A DNA stretch of 64,000 bases from CBDBLK01 sp965243145 (GTDB lineage: Bacteria > Bdellovibrionota > Bacteriovoracia > Bacteriovoracales > Bacteriovoracaceae), in assembly GCA_965243145.1 (NCBI GenBank), contig CBDEUB010000002.1:2542001-2606000 (forward strand), read 5' to 3'. Of the stretch, positions 14,704 through 23,051 are shown in pieces. The notes below the pieces were generated by a model, which worked only from the letters and a program-made list of their open reading frames with translations, was not told where the DNA came from and did no database searches. Position numbers and translations under genes: made by a program. The stretch's first letter is position 1; each line of letters opens with the position of its first letter.

Positions 14704-14996
14704 CCTAAACCTCTCTTTGCTATTTGGGTTTCAAGATCGGACTTAAAATCATTTTTTAAATTTTCTAGCGTGGTAAAATTATAGTCTTCTTCTTTGTTTC
14801 CTATATGTCTGTGGTGCCCTTTGGGGTAGTGGTTATCATAACCGACTAAAATTTCATCTCCATAAATGGCAAAGAGAGAGTATTTATAACCATTGGAGTA
14901 GCGAATATCATCTTGAACATTCCAAATTTTCATTTCTACAACCACTCCGTGATTGAGTAAAACTTTGTTGTGCAAAATCAATTTCGCTTTTGCCAT
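14700..14996 (-). CDS. TumE-family (DUF6516) toxin
   Basis: A protein of 98 residues. The family pattern is recognisable: KYSLFAIYGDEILVGYDNHYPKGHHRHIGN (here about residues 38-67), where GYDNH and the clustered His residues are the most conserved part, followed by FTTLENLKNDFKSDLE. TumE proteins are toxins encoded with TumA-type regulators. ATG 14996 is the first codon after a 23-bp perfect palindrome and lies 8 nt past the likely -10 box, so little or no leader is expected. It is the TA gene next to aroC. Confidence 0.8.
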   Translation of the reverse strand: MAKAKLILHNKVLLNHGVVVEMKIWNVQDDIRYSNGYKYSLFAIYGDEILVGYDNHYPKGHHRHIGNKEEDYNFTTLENLKNDFKSDLETQIAKRGLG

Positions 14997-15034
14997 ATAT
15001 GGTTTATAAAACCATATATTTTCATTTTTGTCAA
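14996..15034 (-). promoter_or_regulatory. Promoter and operator of the TumE/TumA operon
   Basis: On the minus strand: TTGACA (15034-15029), 18 nt, TTTATA (15010-15005), then 8 nt to the ATG. A perfect palindrome with 10-bp arms (TATATGGTTT) and a 3-nt centre spans 14996-15018, covering the -10 box and touching the start codon: a likely TumA operator. Confidence 0.72.
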
Positions 15035-15066
15035 ATCATATTCCAGAGAGTGTTTGCGTTGGGGCG

Positions 15067-15150
15067 TTTTTTACACGGTTTTGGCCAAAACGGGGCGGGT
15101 TTGCGTCTCACTCCCGCGCATAGGCCCGTTGCCTCAAGTAGTGATCGGCC
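15067..15150 (-). repeat. aroC 3'-end segment duplicated at 11934-12017
   Basis: The last 13 codons of aroC plus about 40 bp after its stop, matching the displaced copy at 11934-12017 at 68 of 84 positions. The two segments are direct repeats around the TA island. Confidence 0.85.
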
Positions 15151-16109
15151 AAAACCAGGGTGGCCATCGCTTGGGCGACGGGAACGGCGCGGGGGACGAT
15201 GCAGGGGTCGTGCCTGCCTTGACGGGCCTTCTCCCCCACTGTACTGGCGGGTTTGAAGGCCACTTGCATAGTGATGCGCTCGCCGTTGCTGATGCCTCCC
15301 TCGATGCCTCCAAAGTGGGATCGATCGCCGGAGGCACGAGTGCCCTCAATGTGGGCCAAGTCCCCTCCCAGTCCGTAGCTGAAGGCCACCGCCCCCCCGA
15401 TGGAGAGCAGGGCGCGCCCCAGTTCGGCCTTGAGTTTGTCGAAGACGGGTTCGCCCAGTCCCGGCGGGCAGTTGTCCACCACCAAGGAGATAGTGCCCCC
15501 GCAAGACTCCCCCCGCTCCTGCAAGTCCACCAGATAGTGCTCGATGGCCTTTTCCTTGGAAGCGTCGGGGAAGTTGTAGGCCCCCCAGTCCGCCGCCGTG
15601 TTTAAGTCGGAGGGAGTGCCCCGCCAGACAAAAGGCCCCAGTTGGGAAACGAAAGCGTGAACCGATATGTGGGGGATCACCAGGGAGGCCAAGTAACCGC
15701 CGATCACTCTGGCCACGGTTTCCCGCCCGCTGGCGCGTCCGCCGCCGCGCCAGTCGCGCCGGCCATATTTTTGCAGTGTCGTCCGGTCGGCGTGGCCTGG
15801 CCGGTATTCTGCTTTGGCCCAGGCATAGTCACAGGCACGGGCATTTTGGTTGTCCACCACCACGGCGATGGGAGTGCCCAGGGTTTGTCCTTCAAAAATG
15901 CCCGACAGGACTTGGGCGCGGTCGGGTTCGCGCCGTTTGGTAGTGCCGGCATTCACGCCGGGAGCGCGGCGATCGAGTGCCCGTTGCAAGTCTTCCTGGG
16001 AAAAGTCCAGTCCGGCGGGGATGCCGTCCACCACCGCCCCCATGGCGCGGCCGTGGGATTCGCCGAAGGAGGCCAGAGAAATCATTTTGCCAAAGCTATT
16101 TCCCCGCAC
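15108..16109 (-). CDS. aroC: Chorismate synthase
   Basis: This is the last shikimate-pathway enzyme, converting EPSP to chorismate with reduced FMN. GESHGRAMGAVVDGIPAGL at the N-terminus, RPGHADRTTLQKYGRRDWRG then GGRASGRETVARV in the centre, and HFGGIEGGISNGE near the C-terminus are the family signatures. The start is placed at GTG 16109 (reading VRGNSFGK), which matches the usual SGNTFGK start; the frame is open upstream, but only inside the RND gene. This gives 333 residues, slightly short, and a 14-bp overlap with the RND gene, so aroC is the third gene of that operon. The tail is duplicated at 11934-12017. Confidence 0.93.
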   Translation of the reverse strand: MRGNSFGKMISLASFGESHGRAMGAVVDGIPAGLDFSQEDLQRALDRRAPGVNAGTTKRREPDRAQVLSGIFEGQTLGTPIAVVVDNQNARACDYAWAKAEYRPGHADRTTLQKYGRRDWRGGGRASGRETVARVIGGYLASLVIPHISVHAFVSQLGPFVWRGTPSDLNTAADWGAYNFPDASKEKAIEHYLVDLQERGESCGGTISLVVDNCPPGLGEPVFDKLKAELGRALLSIGGAVAFSYGLGGDLAHIEGTRASGDRSHFGGIEGGISNGERITMQVAFKPASTVGEKARQGRHDPCIVPRAVPVAQAMATLVLADHYLRQRAYARE

Positions 16110-19100
16110 TGGCCCACTCTTCGGATCGCCAAACCTTGCTGAAAAACCACTGTTTGAACCGTTCGCAACCGATGTAACCACAGGGGATAAAAATCAGAGT
16201 CACCACCGAGGCAAACATCAGTCCCCAGGCAAAACTTAAGGCCATGGGTTGGATAAAGGGGTCGCTGTCCACGGTTCTCCCCAGGGTTAGGATTTTGGAG
16301 ATGGTGGGGTGGGCGATGGGCAGAAGGCCCGCCACGGTGGTAAAGGTGGTGAGGATGACGGGGCGGAAACGCGAGCGCGCCGCCTCGACCACCGCCGCCA
16401 CTAAATCCTTTTCGCTCTCCCGCCTCTTATTGATAAAATTGACCAACACGATGGAGTCGTTGACCACCACTCCCGACAGGGCCACCACCCCCATCAGGGC
16501 CATAAAGCCCAGGGATTTTCCGGCGATTAAAAATGTCCACACCACTCCGATAAGCCCTAAGGGCACGGCACTCAAAACCACGATGGAATGCCAAAGCCCA
16601 TTGAACATCACCACCAAAATGATAAAGATGCAGGAGAGGGCAATCCACCCTGCCTTGGCCAAATTGCTCATGGACTCCTTGGTGTCCTTGTTTTCCCCGC
16701 CAAACTCAAAGGCGATGCCGGGGTATTGGGACACCACTTCCCGCACCTTGGGGCGAAAAGTCTGGGCCACTTGAATGGGGGTCGTCTCCGCTTTGTTGAT
16801 AGTTGCCTGCACCGAGATCACCCGCTTGTAGTCGAGCCGGCGGATGACGAAGGCCCCGGGCCGGCGTTCCAGTTTGGCCAGTCTGGAGAGGGGAATGCGG
16901 CGGCCCTCCTGGTTGTCAATGTGCAAGAGTTGCAGGGATTCCACCCGGGTGCGGGCGTGGTCGTCCAAAAACATGCGGATTTTAATGTCCTCGTCGGACT
17001 CTCGGATTTGGGTGACTTCCTCGCCGGAGAGCAAGTGCCTGAGTTCCAGCGCGATGGTGGCGGTGGAGAGTCCCAGTCGCCGGGCCTCGGCGTCGTCCAC
17101 GACGATGATCACTTGCTCCTTGCCCTCTTCAAAATCGATTTCCGTGGAGGTGATGCCGGGCCAAATTTTGAGTTCTCCCTCTATCTTTTTGGCGGCATCG
17201 AGCAACTCTTCCAGGGAATCCCCGGAGAGTTGAATATCCACCGCCTTGCCCCTCGGGGGGCCACCCTGAATTTTACTGGCGGTGACGGTGTACCCCGGCA
17301 CCAGCGGCCGGGCCTTCTCCACCAGGGCCTCGATGATTTGGTCGGTGGAGCGCGCCCGCACATCCGGCGGGGTGAGGTTGAAGGCCAGAGAGGCGTAGTG
17401 GCCGCCGATCTTGCGGCGGCGGCTGCCCTCCTCGATGAGGATGCCGACCCGGGAGCGCAGGTGTTCCAGTTCGCTTTGATCCAATTCCTTTAAACTCATC
17501 TGTTCCAACTTGGCCACCGCCCGGTTGGAAGTCTCCAGTGGTGTGCCCACTGCTCCCTTGATTTGAACATAGATATTGCGAACATCGTCCCCGGGGAAGA
17601 GTTCAAAGTCCATCTTGGTGCCCACAAAAACGGAGCCTCCTAGAACGGCAATAAAGGCGGCGAATATGGCCCAGTGGTATTTGAGCAGGACTTTCAAATG
17701 CCGGATGTAGATTTCGGTGAGGGCGTGATACCAGCGCCGTTGTCCCCGGTGTTTGGCCACCGGAACAAAGTCGGCCAGGTGGGAGGGCAGAATAAAAAAG
17801 CACTCGAACCAGGAGGCCAACAGGCAAATGATCACCACCGCCGGCACCGACCACAAGAACTTGCCCATGGTTCCCCCCATAAAAAAGAGGGCCCCGAAGG
17901 CCACGATGGTGGTGAGGATGGTGGCGGTCACCGGGCGAACTGTCTCAAAGGCGGCATCCAGTGCCGCCCGTTTGGGCCGCATCCCGTCCTCCAACTTTTG
18001 GTAGAAGTGCTCCGAGACGATGATGGAGTCGTCCACCAACATGCCCAACACCAAAATGAGGGCGAACATGGAAACCAGGTTGATGGAAACTCCGGTGATG
18101 TGCATGACCACGAAGGAGACCATAAAGGCGATGGGTGCTCCCAGGGAAGTCACCACGGAAATGCGGAAGTCGAGGAAGGCCAACAGGCACAAAAAGACCA
18201 GTACCATGCCCACCAACCCGTTGTCCTTCAAAATGTTTAGGCGGCGCTTGACATAATAGGAGAGGTCGCGGGTGAAGTCGTATTTGACTTCGGGGTAGTC
18301 GCCGGAGTCAAAAAACTCGTTGACTTTGGCCTTGACTTTGGCGGTTGTCCGCAAGACATCGGCCCTCTCCCGCGCTTTGACATCCAGGTAGATGGCGCGG
18401 GCACCGTTGGAGCGCAAGAGCACCGCCCCCTGGGTGGGCACCCGCTCGACGGAGGCCACATCCCCCACTAAAATCTTGCGCCCGGAATTGTTGGAGCGGA
18501 TGACTACTTTTTCAATATCTTCCACGCCTTCAAACTCGGCCAGAGTGCGCACGAAGAGGTCGCCCCCCGGGGCCTCCAGGAGTCCCGCCGAGAGGTTGAG
18601 GTTGCGCTCGCGCAAAGCGCGGTGGACTTCCCGCACCGAAATTTGGTGGCGGTTCATCGCCACCGGATCGACTTCCACCCGGATTTCATCGATGCGGTGG
18701 CCATCCAATTCCACTTCGGCAATTTCCGGAAAACGCTCCAGGACATCCCGCAGCTTTTTGGCCACCACCCGCAAGTCGCGGTAGTTCCCTCCGGTCAGGG
18801 GCACATTGATGATCCCCCGGCGTTTGTTGTGGAAGTTGACCACCCTGGGCACTTCCACATCGTCGGGCAAGTCGGTGACTGCCTCCACGGCGTCTTTGAC
18901 ATCCGCCAGGACTTCTTTGATCTCGGCGTCGGGGGCCACTTTCACAAAGATGCGCGAATTGTTTTCCAGGGAGATGGCGTTGATCTCCTCGATGCCGTCC
19001 ACCCCTTTAATACTTCTCTCCAGGGGAATGGTTACCAGTTTTTCCGAATCTTCGGCCGAGGAACCGGGGTAAAAAGTGTGCACCATAATGCGGCCAAATT

Positions 19101-19224
19101 CGATGCTGGGGAAGGTTTCCTTTTGCAGGAAATACAGGGCAAACCCGCCTATGACGGTGACGATCACCGTGATCACATTGACCACCAAACTGCGTTCGAT
19201 AAAGTAGTGAATCAGGTTTCTCAT
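16096..19224 (-). CDS. RND-family efflux transporter permease
   Basis: An inner-membrane proton-driven pump of 1,042 residues with the twofold layout of AcrB/HAE-type proteins: TM1 at about 10-30, a large periplasmic loop, TM2-6 at about 335-480, a second loop, and TM8-12 at about 860-1020. The proton-relay Asp pair is present in TM4 (GMLVDDSIIVSEHFY), and TM10 carries GVVVNDSIVLVNFINKRRE. It starts with the ATGA overlap of the TolC-like gene. No periplasmic adaptor (membrane fusion protein) gene is in the operon or the window, which is unusual for a drug or metal efflux set; the sequence resembles hydrophobe/lipid-type RND pumps as much as drug pumps. Substrate unknown. Confidence 0.9.
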   Translation of the reverse strand: MRNLIHYFIERSLVVNVITVIVTVIGGFALYFLQKETFPSIEFGRIMVHTFYPGSSAEDSEKLVTIPLERSIKGVDGIEEINAISLENNSRIFVKVAPDAEIKEVLADVKDAVEAVTDLPDDVEVPRVVNFHNKRRGIINVPLTGGNYRDLRVVAKKLRDVLERFPEIAEVELDGHRIDEIRVEVDPVAMNRHQISVREVHRALRERNLNLSAGLLEAPGGDLFVRTLAEFEGVEDIEKVVIRSNNSGRKILVGDVASVERVPTQGAVLLRSNGARAIYLDVKARERADVLRTTAKVKAKVNEFFDSGDYPEVKYDFTRDLSYYVKRRLNILKDNGLVGMVLVFLCLLAFLDFRISVVTSLGAPIAFMVSFVVMHITGVSINLVSMFALILVLGMLVDDSIIVSEHFYQKLEDGMRPKRAALDAAFETVRPVTATILTTIVAFGALFFMGGTMGKFLWSVPAVVIICLLASWFECFFILPSHLADFVPVAKHRGQRRWYHALTEIYIRHLKVLLKYHWAIFAAFIAVLGGSVFVGTKMDFELFPGDDVRNIYVQIKGAVGTPLETSNRAVAKLEQMSLKELDQSELEHLRSRVGILIEEGSRRRKIGGHYASLAFNLTPPDVRARSTDQIIEALVEKARPLVPGYTVTASKIQGGPPRGKAVDIQLSGDSLEELLDAAKKIEGELKIWPGITSTEIDFEEGKEQVIIVVDDAEARRLGLSTATIALELRHLLSGEEVTQIRESDEDIKIRMFLDDHARTRVESLQLLHIDNQEGRRIPLSRLAKLERRPGAFVIRRLDYKRVISVQATINKAETTPIQVAQTFRPKVREVVSQYPGIAFEFGGENKDTKESMSNLAKAGWIALSCIFIILVVMFNGLWHSIVVLSAVPLGLIGVVWTFLIAGKSLGFMALMGVVALSGVVVNDSIVLVNFINKRRESEKDLVAAVVEAARSRFRPVILTTFTTVAGLLPIAHPTISKILTLGRTVDSDPFIQPMALSFAWGLMFASVVTLIFIPCGYIGCERFKQWFFSKVWRSEEWASAGK

Positions 19225-20645
19225 TGGGCGGGGGCCTCTTGAATAAAAGTTGGCAACTGGCCATACAGGTGACTCAGGCGGTACACCGAAATTTCCCGCT
19301 CGGCCACATAATTGACATAACTAATTTCCGTTTCGATAAAGGCCTCCTCGGCGCGGATGACTTGATCCAGGTTGGCGCGCCCCCGATCGTACAATTGATT
19401 GTATTCTCTCAGCGCCTTGAGCGAAAGTTCCAGGCGCTCTCTGGCCGATGCGATATTGCGCTGGAGAAGGGCCACATGCCCCTTGAGCACTTCCACCGAT
19501 TGGGCCGCATCGGTGCGCGACTTTTGCAAGTTGTGGCGGGCGGTTTCAAAATTGAGGCGCGCCTTCAGGCGCTCGGTATTAGTAAACGGCCGGCCCCACT
19601 TCCACGACAAATCCAGCGCCACCGCCACTTCTTTGTGTTCCCCTCCCAAACTTCCCCCGCTCAAGGTGCCGGAACGAACTCCCCCCACCTGGGAGGTGCG
19701 GTAAAAAGTGCTTAACTCGACCCTGGGGGTGAGAAAAAAGCGGGACTTTTCCAGGGCCGATTGGAACAGCCGTTGCTGTTGTTCGAGCCGCTTTAAGCTG
19801 CGGTTGGCGGCACTCTCCCCGCCGGGGGCCTGGCGCTGTTGAAAAGTATTCTGGCGCAAATTGGCCACTTCACTTTGTGCTACCTGACGGTGGAGCAGTC
19901 TCCCTATGTTTTCCAACGCCGATTGCAAGCGCAATTGTGCCGACTGCACCAATTCCTCCTGGCGGTGGAGGGCCGCCCGGGTTTGGTACAAGTCCACGGC
20001 CATGCGCAGGCCATCTCTGACGCGCCGGCGGGTGACCTCCAGGCGGCGCTCTGCCCGCCGTCTCGCCTCCCCCTGCAATTCTAAAAGGGCCAAGTGCTGC
20101 CCGGACTCGATATAGGCTTGGGCCAACTCCAGCAGCTTCCCGTGCAGTTCTTCATCGTGGGACAGTTCGTTGAGGCGGTTGTTCAACTGGGAGCGCTCCA
20201 CATCTTTGCGGTACTCAAAACCAAAAAAGTTGCGCCCCAAATTTTGGCGGTAACCCAGCTCCTGCCAAAAGCGGTAGCGAGTGCCCCGATCGATGGTTTC
20301 CCGTCGGGCCAAAGTGTTGCCCAAACTCAAATTCCCGCCAAAACTAAAATCCCGCGATATGTTCAGACTGTGCACTACCTCGTCAAAGGGCGAGGGATTC
20401 CCCGCTCCGGAAAAATTGGCCAACTGGGTGTTGAGACTGCCTAAGCGGTAGTTAAAATTCCACGATTTGCTGAGCAACAAAGTCAGGTGGTCATATTGCC
20501 CCAAGGCGATTTGCGCCTTGGAAGTGGCCAAGGTGGCGTTGTTTTCCACCAGTTCCACCGCCATTTTTTTCAGGGAGGCGCGCGCCGTGGCCAGGCAACT
20601 GGCCAACAGGCCCAAGCAAACAATAGAGAAGCGCAAAAGCACCAT
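19221..20645 (-). CDS. TolC-family outer-membrane channel protein
   Basis: A protein of 474 residues with a signal peptide (about 1-23). Long amphipathic helices rich in Arg, Gln and Glu (about 150-280 and 365-440) alternate with strand-forming segments, in two repeats, as in TolC. Marker segments include RRVRDGLRMAVDLYQTRAAL in the first repeat and YNQLYDRGRANLDQVIRAEE in the second, each with the conserved turn before a hydrophobic helix. It is first in an operon with the RND permease (4-bp overlap) and aroC. It probably forms the outer-membrane exit duct. ATG 20645 follows a GGGGG box. The start region faces the divergent matrixin gene at 20763. Confidence 0.85.
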   Translation of the reverse strand: MVLLRFSIVCLGLLASCLATARASLKKMAVELVENNATLATSKAQIALGQYDHLTLLLSKSWNFNYRLGSLNTQLANFSGAGNPSPFDEVVHSLNISRDFSFGGNLSLGNTLARRETIDRGTRYRFWQELGYRQNLGRNFFGFEYRKDVERSQLNNRLNELSHDEELHGKLLELAQAYIESGQHLALLELQGEARRRAERRLEVTRRRVRDGLRMAVDLYQTRAALHRQEELVQSAQLRLQSALENIGRLLHRQVAQSEVANLRQNTFQQRQAPGGESAANRSLKRLEQQQRLFQSALEKSRFFLTPRVELSTFYRTSQVGGVRSGTLSGGSLGGEHKEVAVALDLSWKWGRPFTNTERLKARLNFETARHNLQKSRTDAAQSVEVLKGHVALLQRNIASARERLELSLKALREYNQLYDRGRANLDQVIRAEEAFIETEISYVNYVAEREISVYRLSHLYGQLPTFIQEAPAQ

Positions 20646-20762
20646 TTTACCCCCTGTGACGCTCTCAAAGACGCGGGCCTAAAACTAACCCTTGCCAGGC
20701 CATTTGTCTAACTCTCTTTCCTTCCCTTACCATTAAAGCATCCCCAACCAGGAGGCGATTTG

Positions 20763-21707
20763 GTGAAGTTCTCTATGAACCCCGTGAATCCCATGATCCC
20801 TACAATTTTGTGTTCTGGCCTGATGCTTTTATCTTGCGGCAACGAACCTCCGCCCCGCCAGGAAATTTTTAATGAAGGCATCACCACCCCCGATGGAGAA
20901 CTCCCCTCCTGGGGAGATGGCCAATCTTTCTCCCGTTGGGGGGATGTTGCCATCGAGCAAAAATTGCGCTTTTCAGTAGGGGCGGAGTTGGCCCAACGGA
21001 TGGATTTTGCCGCCAACTTGGATATTGAGGGGCATGGCCCCATCGAACAAATGATGAAAGAGTGGAACGGAGCGGGAGTGCGCACTTTTTTCGACTACCC
21101 CTTGGCCAACGCACTCAATCTACAACACCCCTCCTTAGATGATTATCCCGGGGATCAGACGATGGGCATTTACATGCATACCGATTGGTTTCCCAGTGCT
21201 CCATCTACGGCCATGGCCACCACCTATTGCCGGACGAGGACGGTTATGCGAAGCAATGGAGACGATGGCCAAGGCCCCCCCCCGATTAGGGAAATTGTCC
21301 ACTGCGATATTATCTTTAACTTTCGGCATTTCCAGTTTAGTGCCGATCTCGATGAAGTTCCGCCCCACCAGATTGATTTCCAATCCGTTGCCCTCCACGA
21401 ATTGGGGCACGCTTTAGGGCTAAAGCACAGCCGTGACCCCGATTCGGTGATGTATCCCGCCCTTCCCGCCGGGCGCAGTATTCGGGAACTGAAAGAGGAC
21501 GACATTCGTGAGTTGAAGGCCCTTTACAACATCTCCCTTCCCGCCCCTCCGCCTTTGCCACCCTTGCCCCGCGGGCCTTTTGTGCACTTTCAAGCAACGG
21601 ATGATGGGGTGAAAATTGAGGATTATGCCTTTGTGGTGGGTGCTGACGGGCATTGCCGGCAGGTTTCCGGGGAGGAGTTGGCCATGCGCGCTCCGGCGGC
21701 GCTTTAA
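20763..21707 (+). CDS. Matrixin-like zinc metalloprotease, lipoprotein (1 of 3)
   Basis: A protein of 314 residues. A type II signal peptide ends in LLSC, so it should be lipid-anchored. The catalytic motif VALHELGHALGLKH (HExxHxxGxxH) gives three zinc His ligands and the catalytic Glu, and DPDSVMYP a few residues on is the Met-turn of metzincins. The N-terminal part carries the substrate-cleft strand region and a conserved EQMMKEWN also seen in the two following proteins. The start GTG 20763 lies 7 nt after AGGAGG. The Pro-rich stretch PAPPPLPPLP near residue 262 is a linker to a C-terminal region also seen in paralogue 2 (DADGHCRQ-like). It is one of three paralogues in tandem. Confidence 0.85.
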   Translation: MKFSMNPVNPMIPTILCSGLMLLSCGNEPPPRQEIFNEGITTPDGELPSWGDGQSFSRWGDVAIEQKLRFSVGAELAQRMDFAANLDIEGHGPIEQMMKEWNGAGVRTFFDYPLANALNLQHPSLDDYPGDQTMGIYMHTDWFPSAPSTAMATTYCRTRTVMRSNGDDGQGPPPIREIVHCDIIFNFRHFQFSADLDEVPPHQIDFQSVALHELGHALGLKHSRDPDSVMYPALPAGRSIRELKEDDIRELKALYNISLPAPPPLPPLPRGPFVHFQATDDGVKIEDYAFVVGADGHCRQVSGEELAMRAPAAL

Positions 21708-21735
21708 ATCCCACTTTTCCTGGTGTATGTAGAGG

Positions 21736-22050
21736 ATGGCCGAGAACGGGGAAGCACCGCTGGCCCAGCAATGGGCGGGAGGAAGGTCCGGACTCCCCAT
21801 GGCAGCATAGCGGGTAACCCCCGTCCACCGCGAGGTGAGGACAAGTGCAACAGAAAGCAAGTACGGGATGCCCAGGCATTCGCTGTAGTGAAATCAGGTA
21901 AACTCTATGCGGAGCAAGCTCAAGTAGGCCCGCGCTAAGGGCGGCCAGTCCGTGCGGGCGGGTAGAGTGCTGGAGCTGCGGGGCAACTCGCGGCCTAGAG
22001 GAATGGTGCTTGAAAACAGAATCCGGCCTATTCCCGTTCTCGGCCATTTT
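21736..22050 (+). ncRNA. rnpB: RNase P RNA, bacterial class A
   Basis: The catalytic RNA of RNase P, which matures the 5' ends of tRNAs. The 5' and 3' ends pair perfectly over 15 bp (21736-21750 with 22033-22047), forming helix P1, and are followed by TTTTT. Inside are the universal blocks GAGGAAGGTCCGGACTCC near 21777, ACAGAAA near 21850, GGTAAACTC near 21896, and AGAGGAATGG then ACAGAATCCGGCCTA near 22018, in the right order. Length is about 315 nt. It lies between two protease genes on the same strand, and no open frame of quality competes with it. Confidence 0.96.
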
Positions 22051-22128
22051 TAACGCTGTCAGTAATTACGCTTTGGAGTTATGCTGTGCTAGCATTTTAA
22101 CAAGTGAAATCAGAAACCGGAAGGCCGA

Positions 22129-23016
22129 ATGGAATCCGCTCGCAGGTTTTTGTCCCTTTGCAGTTTATGTCTATGGCCCATCGCTGTGGTCGCGGCCGAA
22201 GATGCCGTAGAAAGGCCCACCGTTTTGCAAAAGAAATGGGCCACGGAAACCTTTTCGCGCCAAGGCCTCCCAGTGGGCATCAGTCGATCCCTGGCCAGTC
22301 AATTTTTTATAAATTCCAAGGACAGGCCCAATCTGGTCGAAGAAATGATGCAGGAGTGGAATCAAGTGGGCCGCCAAGTCTTTGGCCCAGGGGTACAGTT
22401 TTTCCAAGTTCCCGCCCCTATCGTCCCAAATATAGAGCATCAAAGTGCCTCCCACTACCTTCTCGACGAAGTTATGGGCATTTATTTGCACTCGAAATGG
22501 CCAAGTTCTTGGCCTAAAAATGCCCTGGCCATCACCCGCTACTTTGCGCTTCCCCGCGATTTTTATGGCCCACATATATGGTACGAAATTCAGCACGCCG
22601 ACATTATTCTCAACCACCGCTTTTTCCGCTTTAGGATTCACACCCACGAGTTTTACCACGATGGCCTTCCCCGCTATGACTTGCGCACTACCATCTTGCA
22701 CGAATTGGGGCATTTCCTGGGCCTGCCCCACTTAAAAAATTCCAGGCACTCGGTGATGTTTGAAAAATTTGGGCCAAAAGAAGACAAACATTGGCCCTCC
22801 ATAGCAGATGCTGCTCTGTTGAAAAATCTCTATTCCCCCCGGAATGCTTTGGAATTTGCTTTTGCCCCCCAAACTCCGGGGACGCCAATTTTATCCTACA
22901 CGGGCCTCTACGGGCGGATGGAATTAAGTGCAGATGGCCAGTGCCGGCACTACCAAAACGGCCGTTTTGTAGAGCAGCATACCCTCGACATTGACGCCTT
23001 TCTTCCCCGGCGCTAG
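22129..23016 (+). CDS. Matrixin-like secreted zinc metalloprotease (2 of 3)
   Basis: A protein of 295 residues with a signal peptide (about 1-22). The active site TTILHELGHFLGLPHL keeps HExxHxxGxxH, followed by RHSVMF as the Met-turn. The N-terminal half has PNLVEEMMQEWN and EVMGIYLHSKWP, closely matching the other two paralogues, so the three arose by duplication. A C-terminal extension of about 60 residues (ending FLPRR) is missing in paralogue 3. It is predicted to be secreted; targets unknown. ATG 22129 follows AAGG at suitable distance and begins shortly after rnpB. Confidence 0.82.
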   Translation: MESARRFLSLCSLCLWPIAVVAAEDAVERPTVLQKKWATETFSRQGLPVGISRSLASQFFINSKDRPNLVEEMMQEWNQVGRQVFGPGVQFFQVPAPIVPNIEHQSASHYLLDEVMGIYLHSKWPSSWPKNALAITRYFALPRDFYGPHIWYEIQHADIILNHRFFRFRIHTHEFYHDGLPRYDLRTTILHELGHFLGLPHLKNSRHSVMFEKFGPKEDKHWPSIADAALLKNLYSPRNALEFAFAPQTPGTPILSYTGLYGRMELSADGQCRHYQNGRFVEQHTLDIDAFLPRR

Positions 23017-23051
23017 GGTGTATAAAGAATTTTCATTGAGGAGGTGGCCTG

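Noticed and set aside
16110..16181. A longer chorismate synthase starting at 16181
   Set aside because: The extra residues lie wholly inside the RND gene and do not match the family; GTG 16109 fits the conserved N-terminus.
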